Under the pieces are notes generated by a model. That model ran no database searches, was not told the origin of the DNA, and saw only the letters and a program-made list of their open reading frames with translations. Below, piece by piece: positions 27,926-38,273 of a stretch of 64,000 nt of DNA. The position numbers were made by a program, and so were the translations under genes. Positions within the stretch are counted from its first letter, which is position 1. Every line of letters starts with the position of its first letter. The DNA is from Altericroceibacterium spongiae (GTDB lineage Bacteria > Pseudomonadota > Alphaproteobacteria > Sphingomonadales > Sphingomonadaceae), in the NCBI RefSeq assembly GCF_003610805.1, contig NZ_RAPF01000003.1:434001-498000 (forward strand), written 5' to 3'.

Positions 27926-29005
27926 ATGAAAGACAATATTACAATTGAGCGCCGTAGATTTCTGGCGGCTAGCCTTGGCGTTCCTGTAGCGACCTCGCTG
28001 CCGCTGGCCGCTTGCAACAAAACCGATCCTGCAGCTGATACTAAAGCGGCTGAAGATGGTATTATTAATCCGCTGATTTTACAGCGCGCCGATCCATGGG
28101 TTTATCGGAAAGAGGGGGCGTATTATTTCACGGCATCTGTTCCTGAATATGACCGGATCATTCTACGGCAAGCGAACACCGTTGCCGGGCTGGGGGAAGC
28201 GAAGGAGCGTGTTCTTTGGCGGGCCCCAAAAAGCGGCCGGATGTCTGGAAATGTCTGGGCGCCGGAAATTCATTTTTTCGGTGGTAAATGGAATATTTAT
28301 TTCGCTGCAGGCGAAGGTGATGGGGAAGACCCCTTCCGCATTCGTACTTATGTACTTCAGGCTGATGGCGATGATCCGATGGTCGCGGAATGGTCCATCC
28401 TTGGTGAACTGAACGCGCCATGGGACAGCTTCAATCTCGACGCAACGAGTTTCGAGCATAAGGGAACGCGCTATCTGTGCTGGGCGCAGCGCGAACCTGG
28501 CATCGATACTAATAGTAATCTTTACCTTGCCCCACTTGATACACCATTGACTTTCGCTGCTGAACCAGTGCGTCTGTCAATGCCGACACTGCCGTGGGAA
28601 ATTCAGGGCTATAAGGTCAATGAAGGTGCGGCCTATCTAAACCGCAATGGGAAAGTTTTCCTCACCTACTCAGCCAGCGCAACCGATGCCCGATATTGCA
28701 TGGGTATGCTGACAGCAGATGAAGACGCAGATCTGATGAATCCGGAAAGCTGGAGGAAGTCGCAGGAGCCTGTGTTCCAGACATCAGTAGACAATAAAGT
28801 TTATGGCCCGGGGCATAACAGCTTTACGGTAGATCAGCAGGGGCGCGATCTGCTCGTCTATCATGCACGTAACTACAAGGATATTGAAGGCGACCCGCTA
28901 TTCGATCCCAACCGCCACACGCGGGTGCAACTGATTAAATATCGTGAAGATGGAACGCCGGATTTTGGCGAGCCGGTAAAAATTGGCCCGATGCCGAAAA
29001 TTTGA
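27926..29005 (+). CDS. GH43-family glycosidase, Tat-exported lipoprotein
   Basis: A 359-residue five-blade beta-propeller glycosidase, probably an alpha-L-arabinofuranosidase or beta-xylosidase acting on plant-derived oligosaccharides. The Tat motif RRRFLAASLG and a following lipobox PLAACN (Cys about 30) predict a folded, lipid-anchored periplasmic or surface enzyme. The general-base Asp is in RADPWVYRKEGAYYFTAS and the conserved GNVWAPEIHFF segment marks the family. ATG 27926 follows GAGAGGAAAG. No transporter or other sugar gene is adjacent; it interrupts the tsf-pyrH order. Confidence 0.87.
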   Translation: MKDNITIERRRFLAASLGVPVATSLPLAACNKTDPAADTKAAEDGIINPLILQRADPWVYRKEGAYYFTASVPEYDRIILRQANTVAGLGEAKERVLWRAPKSGRMSGNVWAPEIHFFGGKWNIYFAAGEGDGEDPFRIRTYVLQADGDDPMVAEWSILGELNAPWDSFNLDATSFEHKGTRYLCWAQREPGIDTNSNLYLAPLDTPLTFAAEPVRLSMPTLPWEIQGYKVNEGAAYLNRNGKVFLTYSASATDARYCMGMLTADEDADLMNPESWRKSQEPVFQTSVDNKVYGPGHNSFTVDQQGRDLLVYHARNYKDIEGDPLFDPNRHTRVQLIKYREDGTPDFGEPVKIGPMPKI

Positions 29006-29025
29006 TTGCTGCCTGCGGAACTCAG

Positions 29026-29065
29026 AAAAGGGCCATTATACTTCATTTGAAGTGGTGGCTCTTTT
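29026..29065. terminator. Bidirectional terminator between the GH43 and monooxygenase-fold genes
   Basis: AAAAGGGCCA (29026-29035) pairs with TGGCTCTTTT (29056-29065) with one G-U, and an inner ACTTC/GAAGT stem extends it. A/T ends on both sides serve the two convergent genes. Confidence 0.82.
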
Positions 29066-29078
29066 CATGATGGATATT

Positions 29079-29378
29079 TTAGGTCTGGCGTGGTTCGTTA
29101 ACCTCATAGACTTGCAAATTTCGATCTCCAATGCCTAGCTGAGGCCAAGTTTTACGCCATTCTGAAATGTGTTTACTGGCAAAATGCAAATCAAGTGCAG
29201 TTTGATCTCGCCATAATTCTCTTATGTGGATCAGGCCAGTGTCTAGCACATCCTGGCCATAGCTGTAGCTAAGACAACCATCTTCGTTACGGCTCGCTTC
29301 GATCATGGATCGCATAGCGGGTAACGCCCTGTCGAAATTCTCTGCAGGCAATCGAACTGTACCAACAATCAGTAGCAT
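29079..29378 (-). CDS. Antibiotic biosynthesis monooxygenase (ABM) domain protein
   Basis: A 99-residue dimeric alpha-beta-barrel protein of the ABM/YgiN type (quinol or small-aromatic monooxygenases). The pattern LLIVGTVRLPAENFDRALP, then NEDGCLSYSYGQD, then RELWRDQTALDLHFASKHI is typical. ATG 29378 gives the standard family start; the frame is open further upstream to 29549 but that part is not family-like and approaches the pyrH promoter. The substrate is unknown. Confidence 0.75.
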   Translation of the reverse strand: MLLIVGTVRLPAENFDRALPAMRSMIEASRNEDGCLSYSYGQDVLDTGLIHIRELWRDQTALDLHFASKHISEWRKTWPQLGIGDRNLQVYEVNEPRQT

Positions 29379-29572
29379 TCCCAAGGTTATAAGCCCTGCC
29401 GTGGTACGGGAAAAGAGAGATATTCGGTCTGGATAGAGGTTTGTTTTCCAGGTTCGCTGTGGCGCATTTAAAATAACGATTTGCACCGCATTTGCGTTCC
29501 CTTTCCCTTTGCGTGAGCTGACAGAGGCGCTAAGGACGCGGGCAGCCACCTTATAGCCGGAGCAAGGTCCTT

Positions 29573-30298
29573 ATGCCGCAAACTCGCTTTAAGCGCATCC
29601 TTCTTAAATTGTCGGGTGAAGTTCTCATGGGCGAGCAGCAGTTCGGGATTGATCCGGCCTATGTTTCCCGACTCGCTGAGGAAGTGAAGGCGGCAAAAGA
29701 TACCGGTTTCGAAGTCTGTCTCGTAATAGGTGGCGGCAATATTTTCCGAGGTATTTCGGGGGCGGCTAAAGGGCTTGATCGTACCACTGGCGATTACATG
29801 GGGATGCTTGCCACTGTGATGAACGCACTGGCAATGCAGAACGCGCTCGAAAAACTGGGTGTGCAGACACGCGTGCAATCGGCCATTCCGATGGCTTCGG
29901 TTTGCGAGCCTTATATTCGCCGCCGTGCAGAACGCCATCTGGAGAAGGGGCGTATCGTGATTTTTGCAGCAGGCACTGGCAATCCGTTCTTCACTACAGA
30001 TACCGGTGCCGCCTTGCGCGCCGCTGAAATGGGATGTGATGGCCTGTTCAAGGGGACTAGTGTGGATGGTGTCTATGACTGCGATCCAAAGAAGTTTCCT
30101 GATGCGACTCGTTTTGAGACAATTACTTATTCAAAAGTACTATCTGACAATTTGAAGGTCATGGACGCAGCTGCTGTCGCATTGTGTCGTGAGAATAATA
30201 TTCCAATCGTGGTTTTCTCGATTCGGGAAAAAGGTAATCTCGCGCGTGTGCTGGCTGGCGAAGGTGTGCAGACCGTTGTGCAAGAGGAAGCCGAATAA
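29573..30298 (+). CDS. pyrH: UMP kinase
   Basis: Phosphorylates UMP to UDP; hexameric and allosteric (GTP activation, UTP inhibition in the family). The 241-residue product shows the start [13 protein letters not shown], glycine-rich [10 protein letters not shown], and [22 protein letters not shown] is the family's nucleotide/UMP site block. First gene of the run pyrH-frr-uppS-cdsA-dxr-rseP; the frr ATG overlaps its stop (TAATG). Confidence 0.98.
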   Translation: MPQTRFKRILLKLSGEVLMGEQQFGIDPAYVSRLAEEVKAAKDTGFEVCLVIGGGNIFRGISGAAKGLDRTTGDYMGMLATVMNALAMQNALEKLGVQTRVQSAIPMASVCEPYIRRRAERHLEKGRIVIFAAGTGNPFFTTDTGAALRAAEMGCDGLFKGTSVDGVYDCDPKKFPDATRFETITYSKVLSDNLKVMDAAAVALCRENNIPIVVFSIREKGNLARVLAGEGVQTVVQEEAE

Positions 30299-30855
30299 TG
30301 GCGAAATATGACAAGGCCGATATCGAGCGCCGTATGACTGGCGCGGTGGATAGCCTCAAACATGATCTGACCGGTTTGCGTACCGGCCGTGCGAATACCG
30401 CATTACTCGATCCGGTGCAGGTCGAAGTGTATGGTTCGATGATGCCGATTTCACAAGTTGCGACCGTTTCTGCGCCAGAACCACGCATGCTTTCGGTGCA
30501 AGTGTGGGACAGAGCGAATGTGAATGCCGTCGAAAAAGGAATCGCCAAGTCGAATCTTGGCCTCAATCCTATGACGGACGGCCAAACCATCCGTTTGCCG
30601 CTTCCCGATCTGACCGAAGAGCGTCGCAAGGAACTGGCTAAACTGGCCGGCCAATATGCTGAAAAAGCACGTATTGCGATTCGCAATGTTCGCCGCGATG
30701 CCATGGAAGCTCTGAAGACCGACGAAAAGAAGAAGGAAATCAGCGAAGATGATCGGAAGCGGTCTGAGGAAGAGGTTCAGAAGCTGACCGACAAATATGT
30801 CGCCGAAGCCGATTCCGCTGCGGAAGCCAAGGAAAAGGAAATTTTGACGCAGTGA
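30298..30855 (+). CDS. frr: Ribosome recycling factor
   Basis: Splits post-termination ribosomes with EF-G. The 185-residue length is exactly the family standard. Conserved blocks: LRTGRANTALLDPVQVEVYG, MPISQVATVSAPEPRML, the VWDRANVNAVEKGI region, and the C-terminal long helix of domain I ending TDKYVAEADSAAEAKEKEI. Coupled to pyrH by one base and to uppS by GTGA. Confidence 0.98.
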   Translation: MAKYDKADIERRMTGAVDSLKHDLTGLRTGRANTALLDPVQVEVYGSMMPISQVATVSAPEPRMLSVQVWDRANVNAVEKGIAKSNLGLNPMTDGQTIRLPLPDLTEERRKELAKLAGQYAEKARIAIRNVRRDAMEALKTDEKKKEISEDDRKRSEEEVQKLTDKYVAEADSAAEAKEKEILTQ

Positions 30856-31625
30856 GTGATGAAGCACCCCCGTTTATGGATGAACTTGCCGAGGACGCTG
30901 ATCGTGTCGGCAAGGCAGGACGGGGTGTGGATTTTACGATGGATCAAACTGTAAATCACGGTGCCCGGCATGTGGCCATTATCATGGATGGTAATGGCAG
31001 ATGGGCAAAGAAACGCCATTTGCCCCGATTGATGGGGCATCAGCGCGGTGTCGAGGCCGTTCGAAAGCTGGTGCGCTCATTGCCGTCCAGCGGACTTGAA
31101 TGTTTGACGCTATACGCCTTTTCGAGTGAAAACTGGAAACGGCCTGAAGAAGAAGTGTCGGATCTGATGAAACTGATGCGGCGCTTCATCAAAAGCGATC
31201 TTCCAGAATTCATTGCCAATAATGTCCGCCTGAAAATAATCGGCGATTATAAAGCTCTGGATGCGGATATTGTGGAAATGCTCGAAGATGCTTTGGAGCG
31301 GACAGCTGACGGTAAACGTACTGTTGCGGTGGCGCTGAACTATGGTTCACAGCAGGAAATCGCCCGCGCTGCTGCGAAGGCTGCACAAGAAGGTGCTGTA
31401 ACGGTCGAAACCATTTCTGCCCATCTCGACACCGCAGATTTGCCGCCTCTCGATCTGGTGATTCGGACATCGGGTGAAGTGCGTTTGTCCAATTTTCTGC
31501 TCTGGCAGGTGGCTTACGCAGAAATGTGGTTTACACCTGTGTTATGGCCCGATTTTACGCCGGCTCACCTTGATGATGCTTTGAGCAGCTTTGCGGAACG
31601 GGAGCGACGTTTTGGCGGGCGCTGA
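30852..31625 (+). CDS. uppS: Isoprenyl transferase (undecaprenyl diphosphate synthase)
   Basis: Makes the C55 cis-polyprenyl diphosphate carrier for peptidoglycan. The catalytic motif [16 protein letters not shown] contains the key Asp; [13 protein letters not shown] and [20 protein letters not shown] complete the family set. The 257 residues include a 35-residue N-terminal extension if GTG 30852 (overlapping the frr stop) is used; a start at 30939 would give the bare domain. The usual RTGGE is RTSGE here, a mild change. Confidence 0.95.
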   Translation: MSDEAPPFMDELAEDADRVGKAGRGVDFTMDQTVNHGARHVAIIMDGNGRWAKKRHLPRLMGHQRGVEAVRKLVRSLPSSGLECLTLYAFSSENWKRPEEEVSDLMKLMRRFIKSDLPEFIANNVRLKIIGDYKALDADIVEMLEDALERTADGKRTVAVALNYGSQQEIARAAAKAAQEGAVTVETISAHLDTADLPPLDLVIRTSGEVRLSNFLLWQVAYAEMWFTPVLWPDFTPAHLDDALSSFAERERRFGGR

Positions 31626-32385
31626 AATTGAATCGGAAGCGATTAGGCAGCGTAAGCGGGACCGTTTGAAGCGATACATGTCGGTCCCCTTGGGGGTGCG
31701 GACATCCGATCTTCCGAAACGCGTGGCTTCGGCCATTGTGATGTTGGCTATAGCGGCTGGTGCCGTGGCTGCCGGCGGGTGGTGGCTCAAAGGCTTTATC
31801 GGCATTGTTGCTGTGATCGGCTTTGGTGAGTTCGTAAGGCTTATCATCAAGGCGACGGATAATATTCCTTACCGGTTGGCAGCGATCCTAGCCGCTACTT
31901 TTTATATCGGTATCGCCGCAATCCTTTTGATGAATATGGCACCCTTCATCCAGATCGTTACGGTGGTGACCGTCATTCTGACGGATACAGGAGCCTACTT
32001 TACCGGCCGCGCATTAGGAGGCCCTAAGATTGCACCGCGTATTAGCCCTTCGAAAACCTGGTCCGGACTGTTCGGAGGGATGATCGCTGCCGGTATTTGG
32101 CTGATGATCGTGGTTGGCTTTATCGGCCTTGCTTTAAGGGGGCTCGCTTCATCCACCGACACAACTCCGGAAGGCAAGACTCTACTGTTCGCCCTGGCTA
32201 TTGGCGCGATGCTGGCGATTGCGGCACAAGCAGGCGATTTCCTTGAAAGCTGGCTTAAGCGCAAGGCTGGAGTGAAGGACAGCTCTAATCTTATTCCCGG
32301 CCATGGCGGGGTGTTGGACAGGGTGGATGGTTTGTTGCCAGTTGCAATCATTGTTGGCCTGCTGACCGGATGGGCCGGCGTATGA
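31612..32385 (+). CDS. cdsA: Phosphatidate cytidylyltransferase
   Basis: Makes CDP-diacylglycerol from phosphatidate and CTP, the precursor for PssA and PgsA found in this window. The membrane protein (about 257 residues, seven or so helices) has the C-terminal signature [14 protein letters not shown] and the [12 protein letters not shown] block. The start is uncertain: TTG 31612, with GGGAG about 7-11 bases ahead and overlapping uppS, fits coupling; ATG 31678 would give a shorter product with the usual N-terminus. Ends in an ATGA overlap with dxr. Confidence 0.9.
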   Translation: MAGAEIESEAIRQRKRDRLKRYMSVPLGVRTSDLPKRVASAIVMLAIAAGAVAAGGWWLKGFIGIVAVIGFGEFVRLIIKATDNIPYRLAAILAATFYIGIAAILLMNMAPFIQIVTVVTVILTDTGAYFTGRALGGPKIAPRISPSKTWSGLFGGMIAAGIWLMIVVGFIGLALRGLASSTDTTPEGKTLLFALAIGAMLAIAAQAGDFLESWLKRKAGVKDSSNLIPGHGGVLDRVDGLLPVAIIVGLLTGWAGV

Positions 32386-33539
32386 CGATGCGATCTATCT
32401 CGATACTCGGAGCTACCGGATCAGTCGGCACGTCCACGCTCGATTTAATCCGGCGTGAGCCGAAAAGGTGGCGTGTAGTAGCGCTGACCGCCAATAGTCG
32501 TACCGATGAGCTGGCTGCATTAGCGCGTGAGTTTCGTGCTGAAATTGCTGTAGTGGCTGATGAAAGCAAACTGGCTGATTTGCGGCAGGCACTTGGAAAT
32601 AGTGGTGTGAAGGCAGCGGCGGGCTCTGACGCTCTTTGCGAAGCAGCGTCGCGAAACGTCGATCTTGCCGTAGCAGCGATTGTAGGGTGTGCCGGGCTCA
32701 GGCCGACAATGGCGGCGATCGAGCAGGGAGGCACGATTGCTCTGGCAAATAAGGAAGCACTGGTCTCCGCAGGTTATGTGATGACCGAAGCCGTGCAGCG
32801 TCATGGGGCAACCCTTCTGCCTGTCGATTCGGAGCATAATGCGATTTTCCAATGCTTGCAGGGCAATGCTATGAGCGATGTGCGCTGGATCACTCTGACA
32901 GCTAGTGGCGGACCGTTCCGTACATGGAGTGCAGAGCAGATCGGAGCAGCGACACCCGCACAGGCGGTGGCGCATCCAAACTGGGATATGGGTGCTAAAA
33001 TAAGTGTCGATAGCGCGACGATGATGAATAAGGGGCTCGAATTCATCGAAGCTCACCATCTCTTCCCGGTCGGTCTGGATCGGTTGCGAATTATTGTCCA
33101 TCCGCAATCCATAGTGCATTCCATGGTCGAATATCGCGACGGGTCAACGTTGGCTCAACTGGGCCCTTCCGACATGCGCGTGCCGATTGCTTCAGCACTG
33201 GCGTGGCCGCGCCGCATGGAAACACCCTGTAATCCGCTGGATCTGGCAGGTATTGGCGAATTATCTTTTTTTGGACCCGATGAAAATCGGTTTCCGGCGA
33301 CCCGTCTGGCGCGTGAGGCTGCACATACCGGTGGAGCTGCACCGGCAATTCTCAATGCAGCCAACGAAGTTGCCGTGGCAGCTTTCCTCGCCGGTCAGAT
33401 AGAGTTCACCCGTATTGCTGCACTGGTAGAAGAGGTCCTCAATCGAAATGCATCGGCAGCGCCGATGTCACTGGAAGAGGTTCTGGCAGTAGATGCCGAA
33501 ACGCGGGCTTATGCGGCCCGAATGCTGGAGCATGCCTGA
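32382..33539 (+). CDS. dxr: 1-deoxy-D-xylulose 5-phosphate reductoisomerase
   Basis: First committed step of the MEP isoprenoid pathway, feeding UppS upstream. The NADPH motif is [16 protein letters not shown]; catalytic and metal residues are in [11 protein letters not shown] and [17 protein letters not shown], with EAHHLFPV after them. ATG 32382 forms an ATGA overlap with the cdsA stop and is preferred over 32370. The stop overlaps the rseP start by 8 bases. Confidence 0.97.
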   Translation: MTMRSISILGATGSVGTSTLDLIRREPKRWRVVALTANSRTDELAALAREFRAEIAVVADESKLADLRQALGNSGVKAAAGSDALCEAASRNVDLAVAAIVGCAGLRPTMAAIEQGGTIALANKEALVSAGYVMTEAVQRHGATLLPVDSEHNAIFQCLQGNAMSDVRWITLTASGGPFRTWSAEQIGAATPAQAVAHPNWDMGAKISVDSATMMNKGLEFIEAHHLFPVGLDRLRIIVHPQSIVHSMVEYRDGSTLAQLGPSDMRVPIASALAWPRRMETPCNPLDLAGIGELSFFGPDENRFPATRLAREAAHTGGAAPAILNAANEVAVAAFLAGQIEFTRIAALVEEVLNRNASAAPMSLEEVLAVDAETRAYAARMLEHA

Positions 33540-34656
33540 CTTGTTTGATTCCCCCCCTTTCTGGATGTGGATTGTCGGGTTCCTGCTGGTTCTCGGTCCA
33601 TTGGTGACGTTGCATGAACTGGGCCATTATCTTGTTGGTCGGTTCTTTGGAGTGAAGGCGGACGCTTTTTCCATCGGATTTGGTAAGGAAATAGCTGGCT
33701 TTACCGATAAGCGCGGTACACGCTGGAAGCTCTCGGCGTTGCCATTGGGCGGCTATGTTCAATTTGCAGGTGATATGAACCCGGCAAGCGAACCCAGCCC
33801 GGAATGGCTGGCTTTGCCTGAGGAAGAACGGCAAAAAACCTTTCCGGCGCAACCTCTATGGCAAAAAGCTCTCATTGTCGCGGCCGGGCCGTTCACCAAT
33901 TTTCTGATCGCGATCGCGATTCTTGCAACATTTAATCTGGTTTACGGCAAGCTGGAAATTCCTCCCGTCATTGCAGCTGTAAGTGAAAATAGCGCTGCGG
34001 CTGAAGCGGGCTTGCGCGAGGGGGACCGGATTGTATCTGCCGATGGTGCACCTATCGAGAATTTTGAAGCTCTGCGCAATCTGGTTGTCCCGAATCCGGG
34101 ATCGAACCTCTCTCTTGAAGTTGAACGCGACGGCGAAACACTCAATTTTGATTTCACAATTCCAATGATTGTCGAACGAGACCGGTTCGGGAATGAATTT
34201 CGCATCGGGCGTTTGGGGGTGGCTTCGCCATCAGGGGAGGTCGTTCCTGTGGGGCCGCTTGAATCGGTAGGCCTCGCGACTGTCCAGACAGCGGGCATCA
34301 TGAAAATGATGGTCAATGGTGTATGGCAGATCATCTCCGGTCGCCGTCCGGTGAGCGAGCTTGGCGGGCCGATCAAGATCGCCAAATATTCAGGGGAACA
34401 GTTGAGCCTTGGATGGCATCAGTTCGTGTCATTTGTGGCTCTTATCTCGATTAACTTGGCATTCATTAACATCCTGCCAATCCCAGTGCTCGACGGCGGG
34501 CATCTGGCTTTCTACGCGGCTGAGGCGGTTCGTCGTAAGCCAGTGGGGCAGCGTGGTCAGGAATGGGCGTTCCGCACCGGCATGGCATTTGTGCTCGCAC
34601 TGATGCTGTTCGTCACGATCAACGATATCATCTCACTGCCGATTTTCGGCAGTTAG
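33532..34656 (+). CDS. rseP: RIP metalloprotease RseP (site-2 protease)
   Basis: Intramembrane zinc protease that cleaves anti-sigma factors in envelope stress. The 374-residue protein has HELGH in the first membrane helix, one PDZ domain at about 125-205 (AAEAGLREGDRIVSADG), and the LDGG-containing third motif INILPIPVLDGGHL. A single PDZ domain is seen rather than two as in E. coli. It overlaps dxr and precedes bamA, the normal order for this group. Confidence 0.95.
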   Translation: MPDLFDSPPFWMWIVGFLLVLGPLVTLHELGHYLVGRFFGVKADAFSIGFGKEIAGFTDKRGTRWKLSALPLGGYVQFAGDMNPASEPSPEWLALPEEERQKTFPAQPLWQKALIVAAGPFTNFLIAIAILATFNLVYGKLEIPPVIAAVSENSAAAEAGLREGDRIVSADGAPIENFEALRNLVVPNPGSNLSLEVERDGETLNFDFTIPMIVERDRFGNEFRIGRLGVASPSGEVVPVGPLESVGLATVQTAGIMKMMVNGVWQIISGRRPVSELGGPIKIAKYSGEQLSLGWHQFVSFVALISINLAFINILPIPVLDGGHLAFYAAEAVRRKPVGQRGQEWAFRTGMAFVLALMLFVTINDIISLPIFGS

Positions 34657-34849
34657 CTTTGGGAATAAGGACGGACCGCGCTGAACAATCCCTTGAATTG
34701 CATCATGGTTGCTTGATTGGCCTGTCAGCTTCAGGCACATGGCGACAGCTTGTCTTGCGAAGGAAATGTCCTGCGGCAGGGAAGTGAGAAGGGAAACAGT
34801 GTTGGCACGTTGCGCAACGAGACACGCAGTGTCAGAGATTGGACGGAAT

Positions 34850-37555
34850 ATGAGCCGTAAGGCGACGACAACCATTGCAGCCTCGCAATTCGCGGCAGCC
34901 CTGATGGGCTGCACAATGCTGGCCGGTGTTCCGGCCGCAGCTTATGCTCAGGACGAAGCGGCAGAGGGGAATCCTGCCGCACCGGAGGGAGCTTCCTCTC
35001 AGGACACGCCGGACCAGACTTCGTCCGAACAGGCCGGGCAGACGATCCGCTCGCTCACTGTGGTAGGAGCAGAGCGTCTCGAACCGGATACGGTACTAAG
35101 CTACATCCAGCTTCGTGTTGGGGGAGCCTATACAGCTGCAGCGGCCGACCAGGCGCTCAAGGACCTCTCCGCGACAGAGCTATTCTCCGATTTCTCGATT
35201 CGTAACGATAATGGCAATGTTGTGATCGAGGTGAAGGAAAACCCGATCATCAATCGGATCGTGCTGGAAGGGAATAAAAAGCTGAAGGATGACAAAATCC
35301 TTCCTGAAATCCATCTTGCTGCACGCCAGATATTTACGCGTTCAAAAGTCCGGGCCGATGTCGCCCGTATTATCGAGCTGTACAAGCGGCAGGGACGTTT
35401 CGCCGCAACGGTTGAGCCGAAAATGGTTATGCTCGACCAGAATCGTGTCGATATTATTTTTGAGATTACGGAAGGTCCGAAATCCAAAGTTCGTCAGATC
35501 AACATTATCGGAAATGATGCTTTTTCCGATGGGGATCTCAAAGGTGAGATGTACACCAAGGAAACTGGTTTCCTGAAAATATTTAGCTCTAATACGAGCT
35601 ATGATCCCGACCGTATGGCGGCCGACCAGCAACAGTTGCGCCAGTTTTATCTGACTCAGGGTTATGCTGATTTCCGGGTTGTATCGGCTGTGGCGGAACT
35701 GACGCCGGATAAGAAGGACTTCATCATCACTTATGTGGTGGAGGAAGGCAAACGGTACAAATTCGGTGATGTGAAGGTCGAAAGCCAGTTGCGCGATTTC
35801 GACAGTGATCGCCTGACCTCCAGTTTGCCGATGCATAAGGGGGACTGGTATAACGCGAAAACAGTTGAAGATACGGTTGAAAGTCTGACCGAATCCGCTG
35901 GCGCTTATGGTTATGCTTTTGCGAATGTGCAGCCGCAATTTTCGCGTAATCGTGACGATCTCACTATGGATGTCACCTTTACGATTGCCGAAGCACCGCG
36001 CGTTTATATCCAGCGCATCGATGTGAATGGCAACACGCTTACGCAGGATAAAGTGGTTCGGCGCGAATTTCGTGTGGCGGAAGGCGATGCCTTTAATTCG
36101 CTGGCCGTCAAACGCTCCACGGCGCGCATTAATTCCCTGGGCTATTTCCAGGAGAATTTTGAAATCAATCAGGTGCAGGGTGATGATCCAGGCAGTATCG
36201 TGCTGGAAGCCAATGTGCAGGAGCAGCCTACCGGTGAACTAACGCTTTCGGCTGGTTTCTCCAGTCTTGAGAGTTTTATTCTCTCGGGGTCTATCCGTCA
36301 GCGGAACTTTCGAGGCCGAGGGCAAACAGTGGGCCTTAGTGCCAACTTCTCGAGCTATTCACGGAGCGCTTCAGTAAGTTTCACTGAGCCATATTTGTTT
36401 GATAAAAATATTTCTACGGGGATCGATATCTATCGCCGGGAATATGATAATGACTATTACAATAATGATAATGAGACATATTCCAGCGCGACAACCGGTT
36501 TTCAGGCTCGAGTTGGTGTCCCATTAACCGAATATCTTTCGGTACTTGGGCGTTACACGCTCAATTTTGATGATATTTCTCTCGATGAGAATACATTTTA
36601 CACGGTCAATGGTGATGGGGATTTCACCTGTGATCCTATTCTGGCCGGCAGGTATTTGTGTGAAGCAGTAGGCAAACGCACGACATCTATGGTCGGTGCT
36701 TCGCTGATTTACAGCAATCTCGATAGCCGTGTTCGCCCGACACGCGGTGAGCGAGCGACGTTGAGTGCAGATTTCGCAGGGCTGGGTGGAGATGTCCGCT
36801 ACGCCCGTATTCGCGGTGACGCTGCGAAATACTGGAATGTTGGCAGTGGCTTTATCTTCTCCGTCACTGGTGAGGGCGGGTATATTAAAGGCCTGAAAGA
36901 TCGTGGTGAAGGCGAGAATGATGTTCTGCTAACTGACCGCTTTTTCCTTGGTGAACCTCAGATACGTGGCTTCGATATTCGCGGTATTGGCCCACGCGTT
37001 CTGCGCGTACCGTATTTGACGGATGAGGACGGCAATCAGTATCTCGCAGACTATGATGCAAATTCGGTAACCGATGATGCTCTGGGTGGTAACGCCTATT
37101 ATATGGCGCGGGCTGAGCTGGAAATTCCACTCGGTTCCGGTGCGCGGGAAATGGGGCTGCGGCCGTCGATCTTTGTCGATGCAGGTTCTGTTTTTAGTCT
37201 GAAAGCTCCCAGGCCGCTGGTTGATCAGCCGGGCGGGTATTTCATCCCTACGCGCAATTCGGATGGTGCGGCTTTGTGTCAGCAAACGTCCGGCGATGAA
37301 AGCAGCGTTGTTACCTGCCCCAGTGTTCCTGACGGCGGTCAATTGCCCGATGGTGTGACGGCATTGGGACGAAATATAAGCCCGTTCAAGGAAGTGTTTG
37401 TCGGCAATACGGCCAAGCCGCGTGTTGCTGTTGGCTTCGGTGTGGACTGGAATTCACCCTTTGGGCCCTTCCGCATCAACGTTTCTTATCCACTTCTGAA
37501 ATATGAAGGTGATGATACCAAAACCTTCTCCTTTAATGTGGGGACACAATTCTGA
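34850..37555 (+). CDS. bamA: Outer membrane protein assembly factor BamA
   Basis: Core of the BAM complex that inserts beta-barrels. From ATG 34850 the 901-residue precursor has a signal peptide (cleaved near AYAQ), a Glu/Gln-rich linker, five POTRA domains (about 60-460), and a C-terminal barrel with the Omp85 lid motif PQIRGFDIRGIGPR. The final FSFNVGTQF ends with Phe. The barrel contains a long insertion between strands (DNDYYNNDNETYSS region) and another near the end with two cysteine-containing loops. Shares TGATG with skp. Confidence 0.97.
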   Translation: MSRKATTTIAASQFAAALMGCTMLAGVPAAAYAQDEAAEGNPAAPEGASSQDTPDQTSSEQAGQTIRSLTVVGAERLEPDTVLSYIQLRVGGAYTAAAADQALKDLSATELFSDFSIRNDNGNVVIEVKENPIINRIVLEGNKKLKDDKILPEIHLAARQIFTRSKVRADVARIIELYKRQGRFAATVEPKMVMLDQNRVDIIFEITEGPKSKVRQINIIGNDAFSDGDLKGEMYTKETGFLKIFSSNTSYDPDRMAADQQQLRQFYLTQGYADFRVVSAVAELTPDKKDFIITYVVEEGKRYKFGDVKVESQLRDFDSDRLTSSLPMHKGDWYNAKTVEDTVESLTESAGAYGYAFANVQPQFSRNRDDLTMDVTFTIAEAPRVYIQRIDVNGNTLTQDKVVRREFRVAEGDAFNSLAVKRSTARINSLGYFQENFEINQVQGDDPGSIVLEANVQEQPTGELTLSAGFSSLESFILSGSIRQRNFRGRGQTVGLSANFSSYSRSASVSFTEPYLFDKNISTGIDIYRREYDNDYYNNDNETYSSATTGFQARVGVPLTEYLSVLGRYTLNFDDISLDENTFYTVNGDGDFTCDPILAGRYLCEAVGKRTTSMVGASLIYSNLDSRVRPTRGERATLSADFAGLGGDVRYARIRGDAAKYWNVGSGFIFSVTGEGGYIKGLKDRGEGENDVLLTDRFFLGEPQIRGFDIRGIGPRVLRVPYLTDEDGNQYLADYDANSVTDDALGGNAYYMARAELEIPLGSGAREMGLRPSIFVDAGSVFSLKAPRPLVDQPGGYFIPTRNSDGAALCQQTSGDESSVVTCPSVPDGGQLPDGVTALGRNISPFKEVFVGNTAKPRVAVGFGVDWNSPFGPFRINVSYPLLKYEGDDTKTFSFNVGTQF

Positions 37556-38229
37556 TGAAGCATATTTTTAAACCTGCTTTTGCTGCGGGAATCGCCATCG
37601 CATCGCTTACTGCACCTATGGCTGTCGCTCCGGCGTCGGCGCAGGCTGCCCAGAGCATAGGTGTGGTCAATCCCGATGCTGTGGTGACGAACTCCGCTGC
37701 TTATCAGGCAGCCCAGCAGCAGCGTCAGACGACCTATCAGGCACAGATTCAACAGGCACAACAACGCCGAGATCAGATTCAGGCTGAGCTGGATCCACTG
37801 ATCCAGAAACTTCAGGCTGACAGTCAGGCTGCTAACGCCAATCAACAGGCGTTGCAGCAGCAGGCTGCAACGATTCAGCAGAAGGAACAGGCCGGTCAGC
37901 GCGAATTGCAGCAAATTTTGGCACCTTACAGCCTTTCGCAGGCTTATGTTGAAGAACAGATCAACGATAAGCTTATGGAAGCGGTTCAAAATGCGGCCAA
38001 GAAGCGCAATGTGACTCTGGTTCTTGATGCCACTTCAGGTGCAGTCGCTTATGCTGAAGCCTCTTATAACATCACGCAGGATGCAGTGAATGAACTCAAT
38101 GCGCTGCTTCCCAGCGTGCAGGTCGTTCCGCCTGAAGGCTGGTTGCCGCGCCGTATGCGTCAGCAGCAGGCACAACAGCAACAGGCTCAGCAGCAGCAAA
38201 CCCAACCGGCAGCTGCGCCTGGCCGTTAA
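37555..38229 (+). CDS. skp: OmpH/Skp family periplasmic chaperone
   Basis: A 224-residue periplasmic chaperone that holds unfolded outer-membrane proteins for BamA. Signal peptide (about 1-31, ending SAQA), then the IGVVNPDAVV strand and a long Gln-rich coiled coil (about 55-135) forming the tentacles, followed by LVLDATSGAVAYAEASYNIT and NELNALLPSV. The C-terminal tail is a Gln/Ala-rich repeat (QQQAQQQQ type) that is longer than in E. coli Skp. Translationally coupled to bamA. Confidence 0.93.
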   Translation: MKHIFKPAFAAGIAIASLTAPMAVAPASAQAAQSIGVVNPDAVVTNSAAYQAAQQQRQTTYQAQIQQAQQRRDQIQAELDPLIQKLQADSQAANANQQALQQQAATIQQKEQAGQRELQQILAPYSLSQAYVEEQINDKLMEAVQNAAKKRNVTLVLDATSGAVAYAEASYNITQDAVNELNALLPSVQVVPPEGWLPRRMRQQQAQQQQAQQQQTQPAAAPGR

Positions 38230-38273
38230 GGCTGGGTTCGGTTCCTGTTAGAAAATGAATGGAAAGTTCGGGC

